Assembly: GCF_038900055.1 (NCBI RefSeq)
Contig: NZ_JBBMQM010000001.1
Location: 1,364,001-1,428,000, forward strand
Reading direction: 5' to 3'
DNA from: Henriciella sp. AS95
Lineage (GTDB): Bacteria; Pseudomonadota; Alphaproteobacteria; Caulobacterales; Hyphomonadaceae
DNA length: 64,000 bases
Positions 60,310 through 64,000 of the stretch are shown in pieces. Position 1 is the first letter of the stretch. Each line of letters starts with the position of its first letter. The notes beneath the pieces are model-generated. The model had not been told where the DNA came from. It saw nothing but the letters and a program-made list of their open reading frames with translations, and ran no database searches. The translations under genes were made by a program, and so were the position numbers.

Positions 60310-60669
60310 CTAGTTCTCGGTTTCGGTGTCTGGCAGGTCGGCTGGATAGATAATCTCGCCGTTCAGAGTGCTGATTCCGTCAATCGTGATACAGGCGTCC
60401 AGCTCATCGGCGCCGCCTGAACAGGTCACCGTGGCGTCGATCATGATGTTATCACCAGGCCCTGTGACCTTGCAGGACAAAGCGTTTCCACTGCGCCCGG
60501 ATTCGATTTTCTCGACGTGCACCGACATGTCATCCGGAAGCATATCGAGCGTTTTCAGCACGGTGACGGCGCACGCTGCATCATTGGCTCTGGTGCCGTC
60601 GGCACCGCCGCAGGCGGCCAGGATCAAAAATGATGCGATGGAAATAATGGAAACGCGCGGTTTTGACAT
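60310..60669 (-). CDS. Small lipoprotein, unknown
   Basis: A 119-residue protein with a lipoprotein signal (SIISIASFLILAAC, lipobox LAAC). The mature part has four further Cys (AACAVT, SCKV, TCSG, ACIT), which suggests two disulphides in the periplasm. The ATG at 60669 follows a TTG that would add one residue. No recognised family. It stands alone between carB and the glycine-zipper gene. Confidence 0.75.
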   Translation of the reverse strand: MSKPRVSIISIASFLILAACGGADGTRANDAACAVTVLKTLDMLPDDMSVHVEKIESGRSGNALSCKVTGPGDNIMIDATVTCSGGADELDACITIDGISTLNGEIIYPADLPDTETEN

Positions 60670-60784
60670 CAATCCGGCTCCGCCTTGGTCAGAATCAGTG
60701 AGCGGCTAGCTTTTGCCGCCCAGGCTTGAAGGGTCAAGCTATTCGGGCGTCCAAATCGGGGGTGCGGTCAACAGGCGGGCATAA

Positions 60785-60818
60785 AGAAAGGCCCCTGCAC
60801 CGATGGGGAGCAGGGGCC
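60785..60818 (-). terminator. Terminator after the glycine-zipper gene (minus strand)
   Basis: GGCCCCTGC (60790-60798) pairs with GCAGGGGCC (60810-60818), 9 bp, and on the minus strand the stem is followed by TTTCTTT. It lies about 40 bp after the stop of the gene at 60858. Confidence 0.9.
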
Positions 60819-60857
60819 AATCACGCCAATTAATGGCTGAAAGCGACAGGTATCGTC

Positions 60858-61196
60858 TTACCAGGCGCGTGGGTCGTAAGGATAACGGTCATAGGCGTCG
60901 GCGTAGCCGTCACCATCGCTATCCTTTTCATCCGGCTGGTCTTTTACGCCGGGCGTGTCGCAGTCGGCAGCCTCAGTACAACCTTTTGCTGCGCCAGCGG
61001 CACCGCCAAGGACAGCACCGATTGCAGCGCCGCGACCTGCGTCACCATCACCGACATTGTTACCGATAACAGCACCGGCAACAGCACCACCGGCAGCGCC
61101 AATGGCGGCATTGCGTTCGGTGTAACCAGATTGGGTACAGGCAGCCATCATAAGTCCTGTGGCGGCCAATGCGGTCGTTTTCAAAAGCGTATTCAT
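60858..61196 (-). CDS. Glycine-zipper lipoprotein with Ca-type C-terminal motif
   Basis: A 112-residue lipoprotein (lipobox MAAC). Two glycine-zipper segments follow (AAIGAAGGAVAGAVIGNNVG and AAIGAVLGGAAGAAKG), a pattern of membrane-inserted or oligomeric Gly-zipper proteins. The C-terminus has DSDGDGYADAYDRYPYDP, a calcium-binding-like repeat of the thrombospondin type 3/EF kind. I chose the ATG at 61196, with GAAAGGA upstream. Probably an outer-membrane associated protein; role unknown. Confidence 0.8.
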   Translation of the reverse strand: MNTLLKTTALAATGLMMAACTQSGYTERNAAIGAAGGAVAGAVIGNNVGDGDAGRGAAIGAVLGGAAGAAKGCTEAADCDTPGVKDQPDEKDSDGDGYADAYDRYPYDPRAW

Positions 61197-61329
61197 CGAG
61201 GCATCCTTTCTCGTAGCTTCGAGGGGGAGAAACGAAGCTTGGTCATAGTGGTTCCCGTATGAACACAGACAGAACACGGAAATTAAAGTGAATTAATTGT
61301 GATTTTCGGATTTGCCGCAGGCGGCAGCC

Positions 61330-62601
61330 TCACTCGACAAGACGGGCTTCGCGGGCGGGCTTGATGACGAGCGGAAGGTCGGTCTGCGTCATGTCAAACT
61401 CAATCGCGAGACTGCCCTGGTCGGAAATTTCCAGCGAGTTGGCGACAATTTGCAGATAGGGCGACCTGGTCGTTCCGCCGCCGAGCTTTTTGATCTTGAT
61501 GTCATAGCTCGGCATGTAGATCACGCCTTCGACATTAAGCGCGCCGTCGATCTTCATGTCGGGAAGCCTGGTGACCACGCTCGGCAATTGGGCAAATGCC
61601 ATGCCTGCTGTTTCGCCTTCGGTCGGCGCTGTGACTTTAAGGCCCGAGCCGCCTCTGATCTCGACCTTGTTGATCAAGCCGTCGAACAGGAACGTTACGC
61701 CGTGAGCCTCAAGCTCACCGCGGGCATCGATTTTAAGCCCGCCGCCGCGAATGTGATAGATGCCCGGCTCCAGCGTGACGTTGCGGGCGCGCACGGACAG
61801 GCCGCCGCAATAAATACCGGGCGAAAGTTTCGTGGATCCGATGCGAATGACATCGACGGAGAAGCTGTCACATATGCCTGACGTCGGGACCTCGTAGCCG
61901 GCCAGGGGATCGGGAAGCGGCTGGCAGCCAACTTCCGGCTTGGGATCAACCTGGGCTCTGCTGTCTTTATCGACATCGCCGACCGCGCAGAAGGCTTTGG
62001 TTTTGGCAGAGCCGCCCTTGAAATCCATCGCTTTGCGGCTGTCGGAATTGGACCAGATGATGCAGTTGTTTGCTTCTAGCTGTCCCTGATCTTTGATCGT
62101 GAGGCCCGATCTCTTCGGCTCGAGTGTCAGCACGCAGAGTGGGAAGCCCCAGGTGGCTGTCGCGACGGCGCGGCGACGGATCGGCGTGGTGGACTTGGAT
62201 CCGACAAGCTTCGCGAAATAGTTCACCGGTTTGAACTGAAGCTCAACCTTGAGATTGGTGTGCTGGCCATATGCGTCTTCCGTGACAGCGGCGACGTCGA
62301 GTTCGGTCAGCGAATAGTCGGTGTTTTGCGTGGCGAGTGAGCGGGCCTGCTCATGGGCGGCCTTGAGGCGTTCCTCGGCTTTGGGCGAATCTGAGTGAAG
62401 AAAGGCTGTTGCACCGCCGAGAGCCGACGAGTCGGCGGCATGCTGCAGATTGTTGGACGAGCGAGAGTCCATGCCAAGCGCGATCGTTCCGCCGACGAGC
62501 GACAGGATGGCCATCAGGCTGATGGCGAAAATAGGCATCGTACTGGCGTCGGCGGACGCACAGAATCGACGAATGCCAAACGGGGCGCGGCGCTTTTTCA
62601 C
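61330..62601 (-). CDS. Tad-domain (TadG-like) secreted protein
   Basis: A 423-residue protein with the N-terminal Tad/TadE-like membrane segment (STMPIFAISLMAILSLVGGT, then DSRSSNNLQHAADSSALGGA, the classical TadG region). The rest is a large extracytoplasmic beta-rich domain of unknown fold. Such proteins are exported or assembled by Tad pilus systems, but no other tad gene is in the window. The start is GTG (62601); its weak ribosome binding site leaves some doubt. Confidence 0.82.
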   Translation of the reverse strand: MKKRRAPFGIRRFCASADASTMPIFAISLMAILSLVGGTIALGMDSRSSNNLQHAADSSALGGATAFLHSDSPKAEERLKAAHEQARSLATQNTDYSLTELDVAAVTEDAYGQHTNLKVELQFKPVNYFAKLVGSKSTTPIRRRAVATATWGFPLCVLTLEPKRSGLTIKDQGQLEANNCIIWSNSDSRKAMDFKGGSAKTKAFCAVGDVDKDSRAQVDPKPEVGCQPLPDPLAGYEVPTSGICDSFSVDVIRIGSTKLSPGIYCGGLSVRARNVTLEPGIYHIRGGGLKIDARGELEAHGVTFLFDGLINKVEIRGGSGLKVTAPTEGETAGMAFAQLPSVVTRLPDMKIDGALNVEGVIYMPSYDIKIKKLGGGTTRSPYLQIVANSLEISDQGSLAIEFDMTQTDLPLVIKPAREARLVE

Positions 62602-62874
62602 AACTCGTTTATTACAAAACGTCGTGAAAGCTACTCTAAGTCGAATGATGAAATTTGAGCGATTTTGTCTGAAATCAGGCCTTTTTTGCAGTCGTTTCCG
62701 CAGATTTGCAGTGGCTTGAACGGCCCGGTGCGTCGCAGTGTGTTCGTTCGCTGCCGGATGGCTGTGTGTTCCGTCATGGCAGGTGTCTCAACCTTGTCTT
62801 TCGGTCCAGTGACGGGGGCCATCGCGGCAGCTGACCTGCGTGACGGGCTGTGGAATCCGCGCCGGAATGGCGGA

Positions 62875-63609
62875 CTAACTCCAGCGTTTTGCCAGTTTCT
62901 GGTCGATCTCGTTGGCTTCACTCTTCTGGGCGCCCTGATATCCGGTGACGGCATCGGCGACGAAGGGGTTGTCGGCGCGTTCCTGTCCGAAGGTGCTCAT
63001 TGGGCCGTGTCCGGGGACAAAACGGATATCGGTGCCGAGCGGCCAGAGCTTGCTTGTGATCGAATCGATCAGCTGCTGATGGTTGCCGCGCGGAAAGTCC
63101 GTCCGGCCAACCGAGCCGCGGAACAGGACGTCGCCAACAAAGGCCAGGGCGCCGCTCTCATTGTAGATCACGACATGGCCGGGCGTGTGGCCGGGGCAGT
63201 GGGCGACGCCGAATGTCACGCCATCGAGCTCCAGCTCGTCGCCATCCTCCAGATAGCGGTCCGGCGTGACGTTCTGGCCGTCGGTGATGCCATAGCGCTT
63301 GCCGGACGATTCGATCTCGTCGAGCAGCCATTGATCATCCTTGTGCGGGCCGATGATTTCAGCGCCTGTCCGGTCTTTAACCGCCTTGGCCGCGCCGGCA
63401 TGGTCCATATGGCCATGGGTCAGCCACACGCCGACAATCTTCACACCGAACTCCTCGGCCGCGCCCATCAGCTTGTCGATGTCGCCGCCGGGATCAACGA
63501 ACACGCCTTCCATGGTCTCGATCGACCAGATCATCGAGGTGTTCTGCTGGAGCGGCGTCGTCGGAATGACGCGGATTTCGAGTTTCGGCTGGGTCTGTTG
63601 GTCTGTCAT
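62875..63609 (-). CDS. MBL-fold metallo-hydrolase, glyoxalase II-like
   Basis: A 244-residue metallo-beta-lactamase-fold hydrolase. The zinc-binding motif THGHMDHAG gives H65, H67, D69 and H70; further ligands lie in HCPGHTPGH, FVGDVLF and VPGHGP. Close to the hydroxyacylglutathione-hydrolase/YcbL group, which cleave thioesters such as lactoylglutathione. The 273 bp upstream of its stop side, up to the Tad gene, shows no gene or clear element. Confidence 0.9.
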   Translation of the reverse strand: MTDQQTQPKLEIRVIPTTPLQQNTSMIWSIETMEGVFVDPGGDIDKLMGAAEEFGVKIVGVWLTHGHMDHAGAAKAVKDRTGAEIIGPHKDDQWLLDEIESSGKRYGITDGQNVTPDRYLEDGDELELDGVTFGVAHCPGHTPGHVVIYNESGALAFVGDVLFRGSVGRTDFPRGNHQQLIDSITSKLWPLGTDIRFVPGHGPMSTFGQERADNPFVADAVTGYQGAQKSEANEIDQKLAKRWS

Positions 63610-63647
63610 GGCGCTCTATGTAGGGGCAGATATGTTTCGTTGGAAGC

Positions 63648-64000
63648 TCATGAGCCGAATGCAAGTTCAATGGCTTCCGCGAAAGCATCCCGGCTGGCTT
63701 CATAAATTGCGTTGATCTTCACTTCCTGAGCCGGGTCCATCGGCTTTCTGGAAGTGCCCTTCAATCGCAGGGAAGGAGCTTCTGGATCGCAGACCACCAG
63801 AATCGATACATTGGCCGCTAATTCGTTCGTCGCGTCTTCGATATTCAGCGAAACCGATTCCAAACCCAGAAGACAGATGCCACCTGTATCTAAATCTGGG
63901 GTGTCACCAAGGAGAAGCAGGCTGCTATTCTGCCGTTCAAGTGCTTTGCTAAGGCTGCGTTCGACGACATAGGATGCGGGTAGAGCGAAAGCGGGTGCGT
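63648..64000 (-). CDS. Hypothetical protein, 5' end cut by window edge
   Basis: The minus-strand frame stays open from the stop at 63648 through base 64000, so the start lies beyond the window. The visible 117 residues include a hydrophobic Leu-run (LLLLGDTPDLDTGG) and a C-terminal soluble part (VVCDPEAPSLRLKGTSRKPM; INAIYEASRDAFAEAIELAF). I do not recognise the family. It lies 38 bp from the MBL gene on the same strand and may be the previous gene of that transcript. Confidence 0.6.
   Translation of the reverse strand, partial: APAFALPASYVVERSLSKALERQNSSLLLLGDTPDLDTGGICLLGLESVSLNIEDATNELAANVSILVVCDPEAPSLRLKGTSRKPMDPAQEVKINAIYEASRDAFAEAIELAFGS

Noticed and set aside
61286-61300. TTAA-N6-TTAA near 61.29 kb as a CtrA box
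   Set aside because: Spacer is 6 rather than 7, so it does not fit the CtrA consensus.
62602-62874. Possible short gene in the gap between the Tad and MBL genes
   Set aside because: The candidate frames run into the antisense of the neighbours and none has a start with ribosome binding site and consistent composition.

Overview
This window is a GC-rich stretch of chromosome from an alphaproteobacterium, most likely of the Hyphomonadaceae/Caulobacterales type. The evidence is the gene order ftsZ-lpxC, an alphaproteobacterial LexA box (GTTC-N7-GTTC) before recN, a Rieske/cytochrome b/cytochrome c1 operon, an ELM1-like gene near greA, and a moxR/DUF58/DUF4159 operon next to DUF1285-NUDIX-cca. 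Assignment to the family is inference; no rRNA or other marker gene is present to confirm it.

Region by region. 1-7.1 kb: envelope, division and DNA repair (3' end of ftsZ, lpxC, an XRE regulator, bamD, SOS-controlled recN, ligA). 7.1-13 kb: metabolism and protein modification (aminopeptidase P, prmA, a secreted cyclophilin, dapB, a thiolase). 13-18.1 kb: an orphan secreted protein behind a large hairpin, an NtrC-type response regulator, a HTH/alkyltransferase fusion and a glyoxalase I. 18.1-24.5 kb: an ABC1 kinase, a P450 divergent from a TetR gene and rubredoxin, a CPBP protease, a thioesterase and a GNAT enzyme, interspersed with small palindromic repeats. 24.5-26.25 kb: an AT-rich accessory island with a membrane coiled-coil protein and a trypsin-like protease facing each other. 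26.3-33.5 kb: a tightly coupled five-gene moxR operon. 33.5-36.6 kb: DUF1285, NUDIX, a small membrane protein, cca and an unlisted 43-residue ORF. 36.6-41 kb: hemF divergent from petABC, then a good terminator. 41-48.3 kb: DUF1206, mtnP, an acidic membrane-anchored protein overlapping apt, a large orphan lipoprotein, a ClpP-like protease and a PHA-depolymerase-like hydrolase. 48.3-53 kb: tRNA-Met with a structured downstream tail, a 2-hydroxyglutarate-oxidase-like gene with a serine hydrolase, and two secreted repeat proteins. 53-64 kb: trxB, a CDF metal exporter, elm1, greA, carB, two small lipoproteins, a Tad-domain protein, an MBL hydrolase and a truncated hypothetical gene.

Most of the window is ordinary core genome. 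The parts that stand out are the AT-rich island at 24.5-26.25 kb, the hairpin that buries a ribosome binding site at 13.1 kb, the acidic insertion within cytochrome c1, the REPIN-like repeats, the structured element after tRNA-Met, and several palindromic candidate operators. I found no CRISPR array, insertion sequence, prophage or complete known defence system. Start codons were moved inward from the longest ORF wherever a ribosome binding site or family length supported it.
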